Assembly (NCBI RefSeq): GCF_021347895.1
Contig: NC_067126.1
Coordinates: 34,732,482-34,796,481 of the forward strand
Direction of reading: 5' to 3'
Length of the DNA stretch: 64,000 bases
DNA from: Acanthochromis polyacanthus
Lineage: Eukaryota > Chordata > Actinopteri > Pomacentridae
This document shows positions 44,901-57,818 of this stretch, piece after piece. Each line of letters begins with the position of its first letter. Position 1 is the stretch's first letter. Under the pieces are notes generated by a model. That model was not told the origin of the DNA. It made no database searches and saw only the letters and a list, made by a program, of their open reading frames with translations. Made by a program: the position numbers and the translations under genes.

Positions 44901-47900
44901 GATTCTTGAATTTCAAATCTTGAAATGTTAGCCTGGTAGATGTACTTTGACCTTTAATTTGTGACCAAATGCCAAATACTCTCCTTAAATGTCTTGTACA
45001 TCTTTTCTGTATGTGTAGATGTCTTTATTATGCATAATGATGACTTAGTGTCTGTTTTTAGACTTCCTCAATTACCCTTCCATGTTCCAAGTGTTGAAAC
45101 TCTTTCATTGCCAATTTGGCCTATTTTTGCTTTGGTTTTTCATTCATGTAACTCTCTTCTAGGAGGTTTATGGTTGCGTACAGAGTCGATGGTACATAAA
45201 CCCTTCAGCAGGAGCTTGATGAAGGTGTGGCAGGAAGCAGAATTAGGTGCAAAGAAGCAATGGTGCAGACAAGCTGTACTGTTTGTCCAGAAGAAGAAAA
45301 AACTGTGACAGCCTATTATGGCTGGCACGTAATTTTCCTTTATCGCTACAATGGAAGCCTTTGGGACATTTAGTGTTATATCAAGACATGCCTCAGCTAT
45401 AGCTATAAGCCAAAATAAACATGGCAATGTTTGATGTTTTGCTTTTCCTGCCTCTGTATGCATGTGTGTTTGTTTTATAGTTTAAATCTGATTATTTGAT
45501 TCGGCTCGACATTGAACTATTGCCGGAAGGCAAAGCTGCACAGAAAATATAAACTCTCCATTTCGACACGCTGCCCTACTTTTTGAGCCATTTTGGTTAA
45601 GGACATTTTCAGAAACTCTTGTAGTAGGAACAGCCTGATGGACAAAATCAGAGAGAGAAAGATCTTAATAAGGTATAAAAGTAAATTGTTTGAATTAGGT
45701 ACAAGAGATCAGGCATTTGAAGGTAGTCTATGTACCCAGTTTTCCAGACATACATCCTTCAGCCCACATGTGAGTCACAGCAGCAGACAACAACAATGAC
45801 CAGCAGGATTTGGTCTCCGACTCCCCTCACCAACTGTTCGCTGGCTCACTCAGACATTTGCGGTTTTATGTTTATACCTTCCCACTCACAGCCACAGGGT
45901 TCTTTTGGACATGTTTCTTTCCTCTTTTTATTCAATGAATCAAGAGCGTCCTCACCCAAAAACCTCCCCATGTTGTCTGGGATTCATTGAAACTACAGGG
46001 AGGCTGCACACAGCGTGGTGAGATGAATCAAGATATTGTTCGAGATCTGTCTCTTTTTCACAAATGCTAAACAGGCCTTGAACTGAGCACCAGGCCTTTG
46101 GGCTGCATGGAATCGTTTGGGAGTTTAAACTGTAAATGTGCAGAAGAGATCAAAGACCTGGATCTTTGTTAAAAAAAATCTGCAGCGAAGGAAGAAATTG
46201 AATCTTAATGTACGTGTCCACTCGATCCAGCAGTTTGCCGCATCCAATTCACTGTCTGTGTGAAATGCACCATGTTGCATGCTGGTCCGGTTTGCAGTGT
46301 GTTTCAAGCTGCGATCTGAGCTGCGATCCGGTGCAGCGTCTCCCTGGAGCTCATTTGCATAAAGTAGATTGGACCTCTACTTTATGCAAATTCAGTGTGG
46401 CGTACGGAGGTCCGACGCATCGCAAAGTTTTCGTCAAATGTCTAAACTAGACGTCATTGAACTAAAACAAGGACAGATTCAGCTACTGCACTAATGCTTT
46501 CAGAAATACTTTTCACTTTCGAAACAAAAGAGAAAGTTTGCGGTTGAGCTGCCATGCCAGTCAGACGCATCCGTCAGACTCAAGCTGAAAGCATCGTCAT
46601 GTGACCACATAGTGACCGCCCACCAAGCGGGGGATTTTCAGATGCGGCGCATTTACCTGCGGGAAAAACAGATCTAGTGGACACGTAGCATTAAAGTTTT
46701 TTTTAAAGAGGAAACTGCGAAAATGCATTTTTTAATTGTTTGGATGAAAACAACTAAGTGTTTCTTGCTAACAAAATTTAATTAGCATAAACGAGTCGAA
46801 CACGATGCTACCCTTGCACACTTGACAGCAGTTTTCAGGCTAAATATTATCAGAGCAGTTTTGATTACCAAGAAACAGACTGTATGTCAGTTCATGTGTT
46901 TTGTGTCACTTTCTGTGCTTCAGTGTGAGCTAAACTCAGGCAGCCTTCACGTCTGATCTATTCAGTAGTTGTCAGGGCAGTTCTCTACAAACCAGTCATG
47001 ACAACATTTCAGCAATCATACATCAACCTTATGGCGATGGTAGATGAAATATCAGGGAATCACCAGAGTCAGTAAGATTCATCCTCTGAAGACTATAAAT
47101 ATCTGAGCAAAATTTCACTGCAGACACTTTCATTTCCAGAGCCGTGCTGCTACAGATTTTCTAATATTTGAAGTTACCTTTTGATTCATCCTTGAACTCC
47201 AGCTTGCATTCTTGCAGTGAATCCCTCACAGAGATGATTCTCAGCTGGCAGCAGGAACATCCGGCATCCAGGACGGAGATATAGTGCAAATATGCATCTA
47301 GACATATCACGCAGCTTGTTTCCATCACTAGATGCGTGTTACAGAAACTCTCCTCGGAGTTTATTGTGACCAGGTGTTTCAGATTCAACTAGTTTGCACT
47401 TTCCTTTGACATGTGCATCATTAGTGTGAAGAAGGACAGCTGTATCCTTGGCGAATCATAACAGTGATAGATGGTCTCACATACAGTGTGCAAATGTATT
47501 CACACACACACGCAAAGGAATGAAAGTGGGGAAAGAACACACAAATTTCCATAAAAGTGCGCGTTTCAAGGCACACTGCGTTATCAGTTTGTCATATTTA
47601 ATTAAAGGTAATTGTGAAATTGACCAAAGCAATGTGTCAGCGTGAGGTGAGAAATTAGCTTAGCTATAGGTGAATAGTTTACTTTTTTAACCTGTGTTGT
47701 CTGCAGCAGCATCATGTCTATTTTGACACGTTGCTGTGTCAGATGCAGCAGTTTATAGTCCAGTATAAATGATAAAAACACACCCTGTATGCTGTGATAT
47801 TTCTATTTTTCACTTTAGCAGTTAACAATCGGCATTTTCGGCAAGGTGACCATTTTCTGACTGACTGATTGGCTGTTTATTAGATTTGATTTTCCGTATT

Positions 47901-50900
47901 TTTCTGATTATTATTGTGTTTTTAAGCAGTTTCTGATTAAATAAATAAAATATTGGCTCTGATGCCAGCCAGCAGCCTTTCTCTATCTGTAGTCACCATC
48001 CTGTGGTCTTGAGCAATGTCCAACCCTCAGGACAGGATCGGTGGGGTTGTGGTGGAAGTTTGTGTACTTTAAAGGCTCTTCCTTGTATGGGCTGCAAATT
48101 AGCTTAGACTAAATAAAGGCTAACCTTAAAATAATGCTGTGGCGAACTTGTTAATTCTATGTATTAGCTCATGAAATACACGAGTCACCAGATTCAACTT
48201 CAGCAGCATTTTAAACCTACAGTTCTACAAATTGATTTAGCAGATGCTTTTATCCAAAGTGATGTACATCTGAGAGTAGATAAAACCCTCAGGAAGATCT
48301 AGTTTAGCTGAGTCTCAAAATGCACTTGAGGTAATCAGATGCATAAAGATACAATCTTAAGGAGTGAAAAGTTGTGCAAGAAAAAGAAAAAACACCCTCA
48401 TGTAAATAGCTTCTGTCTTTTCTTTTGTGCAGAAACCCAACAAGTAGTGTTTACAAGAGCTGTTGGTGTTTGCTTCCATGAATGATCTCCCTTATCTCCA
48501 CAGGCTTTGTTAAGAAAATGTCAACAAAGCTAAGATTAACTGAGAATGATTAAGTTAATGTTGGTTGCTTTTTACTTAAAATATCTCAACCAGTTATCAG
48601 CATCAATGTTCACAACGTTTTTTTTTCTAGTTTGCTCCTCTTAAGCCCAGATGTTAAGAGTTCCTTCATATCTTGGACAATTACCACAGCTCTCTGAAGA
48701 TCTCCTAAAGCAGACAAGCCGTTGTAGAAGGCAAATGACATCTACAAAGTCAAACAGAGAGATCAGACATTCCTCTTGGCGAAGGTCAAAGTGGAAAGGT
48801 CTCAGGTCAGATCCTTTATTAAGGATAAACAGCAGCTTCAGCCAAACAGCCCACAGATCAACCACTCAGTGCGCCTTGTAGTGGGATTTAGTTTCTTTTG
48901 ACTCTCGCGGCCTGAAGAATCTTCATTATCTCCGCAGCCGTATTTTACACCTCTGTCTTCAGTTTTAATGTGTCGTCTTCCTCATAGTCAGTGAAGCGAA
49001 CGGACCATGTCACCACTAATGTCAGATCAAACGCTCATCTGAGCTGCAACCGTCTGTGATCTGTGTTCGTCTGATACCTCAGGATCTCACACAAACACCG
49101 TTTAGGCTTCGGCGTTTTGTTTAATGTGTGTAAACTGAGAAAGCAGCTCAAAGAGGCACTTAGTCATTTCCATCATCATCCACTCTACTCGAGTCAAAGT
49201 CTGAATGTTTAAATGTTTAAGTGTGGAAGATCTTTTGGCAGAAACAGTAAGTTTAAAATGAAGTGCATCCTACTTCTTTTCGTCCTTCTGTCTGTTTATG
49301 TTTCTAAATTACATTTTACATTTGGTAATAAGGTTTCGCGTTTTACTGCGTGATATGCTAAGATTAGCTGTGGAATGTGCATACGATGGACTCACATTTC
49401 TCTCTTTCTTTTCGTGCCTGTCTGTGTGTGTGTTTTATGTCTTCTCCACCTTCATGATGCATTTTTTAGATTCCATGCATTTCTTTACAAATTCAGTTTC
49501 TCCTGTTTTGTCCCATTTGTCAACCAGATCATGTGTTAATTTTGTCTAATTTCGTCAGTCACGATTATGTGCGCTCACGATTTCCCTGAAATACACCACA
49601 AGTCTTCTCATGATCTTCATGTTTTTGGAGGCAAACTGCAGCCTGAAGTCATAAGACGTTGCCCTAGCTCTACCTCCCGCTCAAAATCCGCCATTTTTTC
49701 CCTCCATATTTATTTGTAATTCGCCCTCAGTTTGTTTTGTCTCTGTGTTTCTTCTGTTTTTGTCTTGTCATCATCCTGTCCTCCGGCCTGAGCTTCTTTG
49801 TTGATCTTGGCTGCATTTAGCGTTGACAGCAAGTGCTAGGAAGTGGTTGTGTCTGTGGTAAACCTAATGTATACAGCACATGGAAGAACCAAGACCACAG
49901 GGTGATTCAGGCTTACCGCAGAAAATCCCCACAAACCAGACATCCTGGTGTCTGAGTATGCTGCACGATGGCGGTAGTTTATCATTGTAGCAAGCTCTAC
50001 ATGGAATAATGACTTTTGGACAGTTGGCTTTTTAAAATGTCTCTTTGGGATCTCAGTATGTCATGAATGGCTTGAGGGAATTCCTTCAAATTTGTCACAA
50101 ACAGTCACTTAAACTCAAGGATGAAATGATTGCACCTGTGGTCATAACTTAAGAATAAATTTGCTAGTTATGGCAAAATTTCACGCAAATGCTTTATCGG
50201 ATAAAACAATGTTGAATCGTTCAAGGTCAAAGGCCAGCTTCACTGTTAAGTCATAATCCTCTACATCAGGCTTTTCCAGCATCATAACTTAGGAACAGAA
50301 CTGAAAATTGTGAACATATTTCACATTTAGTCAGATCCTGAATTGGTGACACTAATCTTGGGTGCTGTGGTGATTGTATAGATCCTCTATGTAGCTAAAG
50401 ACGTGTTTCAGGCATGTACAATGTAGAATTTAGACTCTTCCTTGCAGCGGAATCCATATTCAACTTCATGTTCTATCAGAATCTGCTGAGCGTGTGAACA
50501 AATACAAGGACTTAAACTCTGTTTCTTGTTTTTCTCAATGAACTTACACACTTCAAAGTCTCTACTACATATGTTTTATGAGGCGACATGGATGTAGACA
50601 ATGAGACAGTAGATTAGAGGCTTCTGTAGTGAACACACACAAAGGAGATGAAAGAAATGACTCGCTGTTAATTAAGAAATCTGTAAGGCAACAGGAAGAG
50701 AAACACTGATTCATTCACTCCCAGTTGTCCCATTAAATTATATACGTAACAACGATGTCTAAATATCTTTATTCTCTGTAATATCTGCTCCATAATAGTG
50801 ACCAAAGCTGTTTGCTGTCATTGTAATTCCTTGCAGTATACATGCTAAGAAACAAATAAGTTACACATATTAGCTCTTAACCAGTTAGTGTAGCTTCTTT

Positions 50901-53900
50901 CTTTGCTTTGTTAATATGCTCTTAACTTGAAAAAAATGTGTAAACACAGATAATCATACGCTCATTGAAGAAAATATGCCCAGTTTGTCCGTTATCGTCC
51001 AACATTGGAACACTACAGCGTGCATTATTAGATAATAACCGCACAGTGCAGCACCTGTTTCCAATAAAAAAAATGGAATTGATATCCAGAGTATTCACAG
51101 AAATACTGCCTGACTTTTTCCTGAAAGCATTAATGACATCAATGTACTTGGTGTATCTATCACCATAAGGGGAAGTGGAGAAAAAGTGAGCGTGAGAAAG
51201 TGTTATGTTGACCCAGCTGGTTTTGTTTCATTAGCTGTACAGTACATTGAAGGAGTCGGAGAGAGGCACCGGTGCAGCCATAAAGAACAGGGAGGCCACA
51301 AAAACAACATTTCTCATTAAGAAAGACGTTCATCTGAGCACCTTGTATGCTTCGAGGAACTAAAACTCTGGTTTATCTCACAGCACTTTGTCAGTGTTTA
51401 AGTTGTCAAAGCTTCAGGGATGGAAAGTAGAGAAACTTTACATGTGAAAAGTTCTGCTTATACAGTAGACGCCCCTACACATACATACACACAGGGTCAG
51501 AAACACGTATCAGTGACAGACATCTACCATGTAAATATGACCTCATTGGCTTTATTTTTACAGACTGATCCAAGTTATTTACTTATTCTAATAAATCTTT
51601 TTGCAGAGCGGGGTCGTTCCATGAGACAGCAAACAAGCGTATTTCCCCAAATGTTCTGTCTTTCATTAGCGGAAATGATTGATTTCCTCCAGATGAACAT
51701 GTCTTAAATGCTTTTCACATTAATACTCCTTTTGTTGCTGATTGTGGTGAATAAATGGAACAATTCAAAACTAATGAACCCTGACAAATGGAGACATAAG
51801 CTTTGCTTCGACTGTCAGACCCCATGTTGGCTCTAAGTGGAAAGCAGCCTGTTGTTATTTGAGCCTATTAATTTTTGCTCTGTGTGATCTGAGAGACAAA
51901 TGCACAGGTTGATGTATATTTGCCAACTAATTTATTTTAATATGTTTTCATGACAGAAATAGTGTTTATGTCTGAGCACGTGCTTTCAGTTTTGAGGTGA
52001 AGCAGATTGCTGAAGGCGGTTCACGAGACGTAAAAGATGATCATGGCTGCAGAGTCGTACTGTAAACGAGAAGCCACGGATGATTAATTAAAGCAGACAG
52101 GATCCCAGGAACTGCCCAGGTTTATGGTCTTTGTTTCACTTCATACTCGTCGTTGTTTGACAGCTCTCCTAACAAAGACCAGGGAGTAAGTTTTTTATAT
52201 TTTTATCTTTATTGAATAGGGAAATTTTTCATGTGTTCTTTATATAAAAACAGCCTTTTTGCTTCGTCTGGTAAAGCTTTCAGTTCTCCTGTGTTGAGAC
52301 TGGGAAGTGGTTCTGTTTCTGTGTTATGCAGGTGCCGGATTTATGAAGTTCTTCTGAAGGACCCCACACTGTGGTGCAAGGTGGTCTGGATTTAAGTCGG
52401 TCTTATGACATGTTTGTCTCATTCTAGTCTATGTATCTGATGTGGGAGATGGTTAAAAATCCCTCTTTATGCTTTCTTCTTCTGTCTTCTTATGTCGTCA
52501 TTAGTCGTGTTGATTGCTTCCTCAACAGATTCTGTGAGCACCTATTGAACTTCAGATCTTTTAGTTGTCCTTTGAACTTCTTTTTCACTGTGCCACCTTA
52601 ACATGAGGTCAAAACCCGCCCTGATGCTCCTTCTGCAGGTTCCACATCATGTTTTCTGCAGAAACATCCTCCGATTAATTGCAACATAACCAGAATATTA
52701 ACAACTTGCCAGCAAAAAGAGTAAGAGTGAAGGAATACATAGAATTAGTGGCGTGCTGCTGTCCAGTATTTGCTTTCCTCATGTGGATCTGATGATTGAG
52801 GATAATAAAATGATCCAATCAAGTACAGAACTCAAGAAGTCATGTGGACTCATCACCGCGAGTTAAATTCATAATCGTCAGTACGAACACAAACTGGAAA
52901 TGAACTAGAAGCCAACAGTATATTGCTATTGGTTTAGGCCAAATGCACTGAACAAGTGTCAAAGCACGGATGGACAGATGGATGTTTTTGAACTTCAATT
53001 ATCTCAGAAACATTTAATTGTTTTCCACGATATGATGCATTATTGTTGCACTGTTTGCAGCTTTTTTGAAATGATGCAGGTTAGAGCTCAGCTTATTAAA
53101 ACGGAATTATAAAACAATGCAGTTGGCGAATCACAAAGGATGCCATTTATTAGCTACATTATAGAGCGTCTCTGACCCAGAATTTAAACTGCAGTGTCAT
53201 AGATTTTACTAATTCATGAATTGCTCTTTGTGTGACAGTCGTGCTCTTGATGTTGCAATGCTCCAGTCACATGTTTTAAATCTATTACATGGTGAATATT
53301 TAACCAACGCACAACTTTCAAAATAGCAAAAATCAAATCGCAATTGCAATATCTGTTAGAAATAGCACAATTAGATATTTTCCCCAAATCGTTCGGTCGT
53401 AATGCAAATAAATGCTTCCACACGCGATCATCAGACTTGTTTCCAAGGTGCGGTGGAGATGTGGAAAAGGTGATTTTTAACCAGTGGTAGGTTATTGTGA
53501 TTGTGGGTGAAGAAAACAGGATACCGTAGCACAATCCTATTGTCCTCTCCTGAAGCCGCCATCAGCTATTTTGAGCTCCTAAACTGTAAAGTAAATTGAT
53601 GGTGCATTGCTCGGTGATGTGTAATTGCTTTTATGGGAGCCATTCCTTTGTGTGTCTGTGCGGAGATGACGCAGTCTATTGTCTGCGTTGGACTTCCACC
53701 TCGATGTGGAGAAAGGTCATGCCGTGACTCTGCTACATCCTCGCTGGAATAAGAGTGGCCTTCGCTTTTTCAACTCCTCCGCTTGAGAGAAGTTAAAATA
53801 GCTGTGAAGGTGTTCCCCCGGCTTGATTTTGGGTTTTCTGTGTGTCGCATAAGGAGTTTAAATTTGGAGTTTGAGTGAAGAATGTTGTTTTTTTGGACAG

Positions 53901-55579
53901 TCTGCCACCATAGCGTGCTGGCTAAATGAAACCCATCACAGCATGTCGAGATCAAATGGTGTTTTGAATGGGACTCCTCACATCCACTGATAGCCAATGC
54001 AGAAATGCCGCCTTGTGCATTCCATAAGAGAGAGGAAGAGGGTCTTTTTGTTGGAGATAGGGGATCATTAAAGGACAAAGTCTCCATAGCATAAGGAGGT
54101 CTTTGTGCGTGAGGAGGGTCTCAATGTGGCCTTTGTGAACGAGGACGTTGGGATCTGCTGTCAAAGCAAAGACAGTGAATTTTTCTGATTCTTTATCTGC
54201 TGCTTTGTTGCTACTGTGGGCATAAAGTGGTCTTTTAGGGCTTTTTTTGACAAGGAATAGGGGGATGGTGTTGAGGCGTTTGCAGGCTATGGTATGGGTG
54301 TGTAGGTGGAGGATGTAGGCAGACGTAGGAGGGAGGGACGTCATTAGATAAACCAGCTACATGGAGCCTTTCTGTAATGTGGAGAGTCAAAGATTTACTC
54401 AAACATGCTAATTAAAAACCCCTTTTTTCAACTCATTCCCTAAACTCTGGAAACTTGGAGTTGATGCAGGCTGTGTGTGTTTTTGATTATCATTCACTCT
54501 CAGGCACTACAGGGAAAAGTTCAATGGAATATTTAGAACTTTAAAGCTTTGTTTCCAGTCATGTGTTTAAATGGAAACAGTGCCGGAGGGCTTAATTAGA
54601 CAAAAATTAACCCACAAATCTATTAAAGGAGCATTTGGTCAGTCGTGCATTAATTCTACCTGTGAACTTGAGCTAATGTTCTTGTGTTTTGCAGCATTGA
54701 GGGTGCGGTTCACAGCAGGTTCTGTTGTGTTTATAGATTTGTCAAGGATTCAGATAGTTGTGCTTCTGTTTCTGTGAGGTAAGATATGTGGTCATGGCAC
54801 AGAAACGAAAGGCACTAGGATTGTGAATTGGATTTTTTTATGTGAAACACCGCATGAAAACTTCCATTCTGGCTTTGTTAATGCCTCCACCGCCCTCCGT
54901 TAGCTTTAGGGTCTTGACACTTCTGACCTGTGGGCTGGGAAACCCCATTTGTGTGAGCGCCTTCTTTGATCATGCCTTGTCCACACTGACTCCACAGGCT
55001 GTGTCTGTCTGCTTGTGTCACGTCTCGCACAGATCGACTCTGTGATGGTGGGTGGTTTGGTTGGTATGCAGACATCTAAAGACAAATTGTCCTTGTTGGT
55101 GGCTGGGTCCGGCCGCTCGTCATGGACATACGGCCCTTCCGTCATGACTCATTCGAACCGCCTCCCAAACATCCTTTCAGCAACACCGCACTTAATGTAC
55201 ACAGCTGCACAAAGAGCAGTGCAACAATCATCCGCCCGAATGCAGTACTGCTGCTGGCATAAACAACAAGTGCACTCACAAACCGCAGAGTAACCAAACA
55301 CAGCCGGTCACACCTACAGCACATAACGTTTTACCCCACACTGGGTCCCATGTAATGCCCAGAGGAACCCAAGCAATGCTATACAGACACACATCAGGGC
55401 TGAGGGTATGCAAATGTGAACGTACAACCCTGGATATCTGTCTCTGACCCCTTACAGCCCAGATCTGACCCTCATGTTGTCTGTTTTGTGTCTGACAGGG
55501 TGGGAAGAAGCACAGTGGCCCCTGTGGAGGACGAGACTGTAGCGGAGGCTGTCAATGTTTCCCAGAGAAGGGCGCCAGG
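33495..55579 (+). CDS. col4a2: col4a2, collagen type IV alpha-2 chain, N-terminal part (3 coding exons)
   Basis: Partner of col4a1 in the basement-membrane heterotrimer. Three exons join in phase to 61 codons: a signal peptide (leucine-rich core, ends RVQA) followed by the 7S start [17 protein letters not shown] and [21 protein letters not shown] is the alpha-2 signature; the alpha-6 chain is the only close alternative (it shares CFPEKGAR), but pairing with an alpha-1 gene settles it. Exon lengths (last exon 27 codons) equal those of human COL4A2 at this point. The next exon lies beyond 64000. Confidence 0.88.
33634..33685 (+). CDS. col4a2: col4a2 second coding exon: signal peptide core
   Basis: 52 bp completing Arg, then [17 protein letters not shown]: the hydrophobic core and likely cleavage end of the signal peptide. 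Acceptor caacag, donor gtaagt. Ends phase 0. Confidence 0.87.
34545..34765 (+). repeat. Dispersed teleost repeat
   Basis: Contains ACTCCACTAAGGAACGCGG, an ACTCAAAAACG block and GATTTTGGCAGCGATGGGGC, the order of blocks I know from a common fish repeat. Class not certain. Confidence 0.5.
37806..38005 (+). mobile_element. DNA transposon remnant
   Basis: Starts CACTCAACCAAATATAAACG and carries TTTTGTTTTTGCTCCCATTT and the GAGATAATCCATCC block, a repeat end seen widely in fish genomes. Only one end is left. Family name uncertain. Confidence 0.5.
38887..38932. repeat. (CA)23 microsatellite
   Basis: Perfect 46-bp CA run in the col4a2 intron; likely polymorphic in length. Confidence 0.95.
39687..39716. 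repeat. Interrupted GT microsatellite
   Basis: GT repeats broken by GA units. Confidence 0.7.
40620..40860. repeat. Diverged dispersed repeat, related to 13490-13810
   Basis: Second copy of the family described at 13490: GCTCTGCTGGACAAAA, AAAGTTTTCATAT and CAGTCGGGCTCTAA in the same order. Confidence 0.45.
42773..42780 (+). promoter_or_regulatory. Possible recursive splice site
   Basis: AG directly followed by GTGAGT, preceded by a roughly 180-bp CT-rich stretch. A joined acceptor and donor with a long pyrimidine tract in the middle of a 22 kb intron is the form of a recursive splice (ratchet) point. Sequence-only prediction. Confidence 0.3.
44590..44844 (-). mobile_element. Tc1/mariner-like element remnant
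   Basis: The right end reads AAATGACCCCAAATGC then TTGAACGGTAGTG, with internal blocks ATTCCATTAAAAATCAG and TTTCAAAAATAAGGACATTT. This is the end region of a Tc1-like element common in fish, here in reverse orientation and truncated. Confidence 0.65.
46204..46696. mobile_element. MITE with TACGTGTCCACT ends and an octamer hairpin
   Basis: 493-bp element with inverted ends (46204-46227; 46671-46696) carrying ACGTGTCCACT / AGTGGACACGT. Inside, a perfect 15-bp hairpin (46353-46367 with 46377-46391, 9-base loop) puts a POU octamer, ATTTGCAT or ATGCAAAT, in each arm. No transposase frame. hAT-like by appearance only; no clear target duplication seen. Confidence 0.65.
48232..48275 (+). repeat. 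Dispersed repeat (tttagcagatgcttttatcc type)
   Basis: TTTAGCAGATGCTTTTATCC followed by AAAGTGATGTACAT is a motif repeated in very many fish introns. Class uncertain. Confidence 0.5.
50060..50395 (+). repeat. Dispersed teleost repeat
   Basis: GGAATTCCTTCAAATTTG, ACTCAAGGATGAAATGATT, GTTATGGCAAAATTTCACG and AAGGTCAAAGGCCA occur in the order of a common fish repeat with tandem-like sub-blocks. Confidence 0.5.
53325..53397. repeat. Dispersed repeat (caattgcaatat type)
   Basis: AAATCGCAATTGCAATATCT and TTAGATATTTTCCCCAAATC match a short repeat I know from fish genomes. Low confidence on class. Confidence 0.35.
55499..55579 (+). CDS. col4a2: col4a2 third coding exon: 7S cysteine-rich start
   Basis: 81 bp, 27 codons: [17 protein letters not shown] then [10 protein letters not shown]. 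Four cysteines for 7S cross-linking. The acceptor is gacag; the donor is gtaagt after AGG. Phase 0. Confidence 0.93.
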
Positions 55580-56436
55580 GTAAGTTTCTCGCTGTGACCA
55601 CTCTTCCAAACAGCTCCGCAAACCCCCCTCTTTCTTCATTTCTTTCTTTTCCTTCCTACATTTCTGTGTTAACCAGCTTTACCACTTGGTTTTCAATGTG
55701 CCAAACCAAAAAAGACCATGATCACACATGATGCTCCTCCAGATGTTAATCAGCTTTGAATAAATTGGTTGCTGAAGGTGCATAAGTTCTTTCAAACCAG
55801 CTCACATGCAGGTGTACATATCTCATCCTCTCACATTACATACTTGTGATCCTATTCGACATCTTGAGCAGCAAATAAATGGGCTTTGGGTTTAGTATGC
55901 ACTTATTGAGAAATGAGCGTGTACATCGTTGGCTGTGGAGTTTCCTTAGAATCAGCTTATGGTGGTAAAATATTGCTTTACCCTTTAAATATAAGCAAGC
56001 CATCCATTCTACTTTTATTTACTGCAGAGTGGCTCAGATGCCCAGCAGTCAGGAGGATGTAATGAATCTTGCACCTTGTTAATGAGTTGTTTCTGTTACC
56101 AACCCATGGGAGCGACACGTGTGATCACGACCTATAAGCCCTCCTGTGGGTAATTAATGGATCACAACAATGCAATGTGAATTAGAAATGGAGCCGAATA
56201 TGAGGAGCTAGATGGTAAAAGTTTGGTGTGGCAGCTGGATTTCTTTCAAAACCCTCAATCGACAAATCTGTACATCATGGATGTATGTGTTAATTTCCTC
56301 TTTTGAAAAACATAAAACAAAAAAGGTTTTACACTGTATTTTAGTCAGTATTCATCTGTTTAAGATTGAAATCTTTATGCACCAACCAAAGGTTTCATGG
56401 AAATTTCAGAGCGTCCACTAGCATCCCACTCAATGC

Positions 56437-57354
56437 TTAAAGCTGCTGTCCGGAGTTTCCGTTTGTTTTCAATCTATGTATCATTTTTTAACAAAGCTTA
56501 AATGTGTTAGTCTAGTTCGATACTATAATATAAAGTTAGAATAACGCGATATGAAAATTTATTCCTGAGCTCCGCCTTCCTCTCATAGACCCCCATGTTT
56601 GCTGCCGGTTGCTGCCGACCAATCAAGTTCGAGCTTCAGCTTTGTCATGCTGTCAATCAACGGTTACGCGCACAGCAAGCAAGCCCATGCAGAGGTGGGC
56701 GAGCTACGCACTACGCAACCGCGCGCACATTTGTTTTAGTTGTGGAGGAGAGAGCATCAGGGCTCAGCAACTTCCAGAAAAGTTACCAATCCCACAGCTT
56801 GTCAGGCCAAGAGACTGCAGGACGTTTTTTGGCTCGGGGTGCTCGCGTCGCTCCCCGACCACGGCCTCCATAGCCCGCCTGACGGCTTCGTTTAGATCCC
56901 CGACCTCTGGAGGAAGATGTTGGGACGTCTGGGACACACTCTTCGTCAGAGGAGTCATGCAATTCTGAACTCTAGATAGAAATAAATAAACAATGTAACA
57001 CATATACACGCGTAAATGCACTAAGTTTGATAAACAACGTCATTGAGAGGGATACACGAGTGTAATCACATATTGAAACTTTACTCGTTCGTCCTAGCAG
57101 ATTCATGTTATTTTGGTATTAGGACAAGTTAGACTCAATACAGCATTCTAACGTAATTCCTTTATTATTTACTAAATGTACTAAATGTAGAAGAGGGGAA
57201 AACAGCAAAACAGGCGAGATGCTGCAGCACTCCGGGCACTCCTCTCAAGTACTGCGCGCATGCACAAATAAAGGGGCGAAATCAGAGGGAGGGAGGGTGG
57301 GACCACCAGTGTTCTGGGAGACGCTGCGATTCAAACTCCGGACAGCAGCTTTAA
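56437..57354. mobile_element. Inverted-repeat element with TTAA ends and CpG-rich core
   Basis: 918-bp element bounded by a perfect 22-bp inverted repeat (56437-56458 and 57333-57354) that begins TTAAAGCTGCTGTCCGGAG. TTAA at both outer ends would fit a piggyBac-type target site, but the termini do not look like classic piggyBac. The interior (56580-57300) is CpG-rich unlike its surroundings. Open frames of 92-119 codons show no transposase motif. Confidence 0.7.
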
Positions 57355-57357
57355 TGG

Positions 57358-57537
57358 TTATTTAACCAGCTGAATCTCAAGCAGTTTCTGGACTTTATTT
57401 TTTTGCTTCTGTCACATTTTTACTCACTGTGGATTCATGTCTTAGTGCAATATAGAGTCCTGCACCTCTATGGACACAGCACAATTGTAGTAGAAGTACA
57501 GAGAACTCAAACACATCTGTTGTATACACAGTAATGC
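57358..57537 (+). repeat. Short dispersed repeat, copy 1
   Basis: CTCAAGCAGTTTCTGG, CACATTTTTACTCACTGTGG and GTCCTGCACCTCTATGG blocks. Shares these with 60546-60690 (direct) and 58915-59035 (inverted). Confidence 0.65.
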
Positions 57538-57818
57538 CATAAATCATGAAAAGATGGAAGGAAATGCAAGGATTTTTCATTTATTTTACAAAAAATGAAA
57601 AGATTGATGTCTGCTATGTGGAAACATGACCTGCAGTTGAGTTGAAAAGTCCCTGAATTTTTGTACAGTGACTGTTGGCTGCAGTGAATTTGGGTTTTCA
57701 CACAGTTAAGCAGATAGAAACAAGTTCAAGCGACAGCAACAAGCGATTTCAATCGACAAACCTAATAAAAACTACCTTGTACTAGATAGGTCCAGTACTA
57801 CCTGGGAGCAATTTACAA

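Larger units (their letters stand above)
33686..55498. other. col4a2 long 5' intron (21.8 kb)
   Basis: Almost as long as col4a1 intron 1 on the other side of the promoter. Contains the dispersed repeats and transposon remnants listed separately, two microsatellites, and a CT-rich tract with a joined acceptor-donor motif at 42773-42780. No nested gene recognised. Confidence 0.75.

Noticed and set aside
56595..56968. Open frames inside the TTAA element
   Set aside because: Serine- and arginine-rich reading of CpG-rich DNA with no transposase motif; kept only as part of the element.
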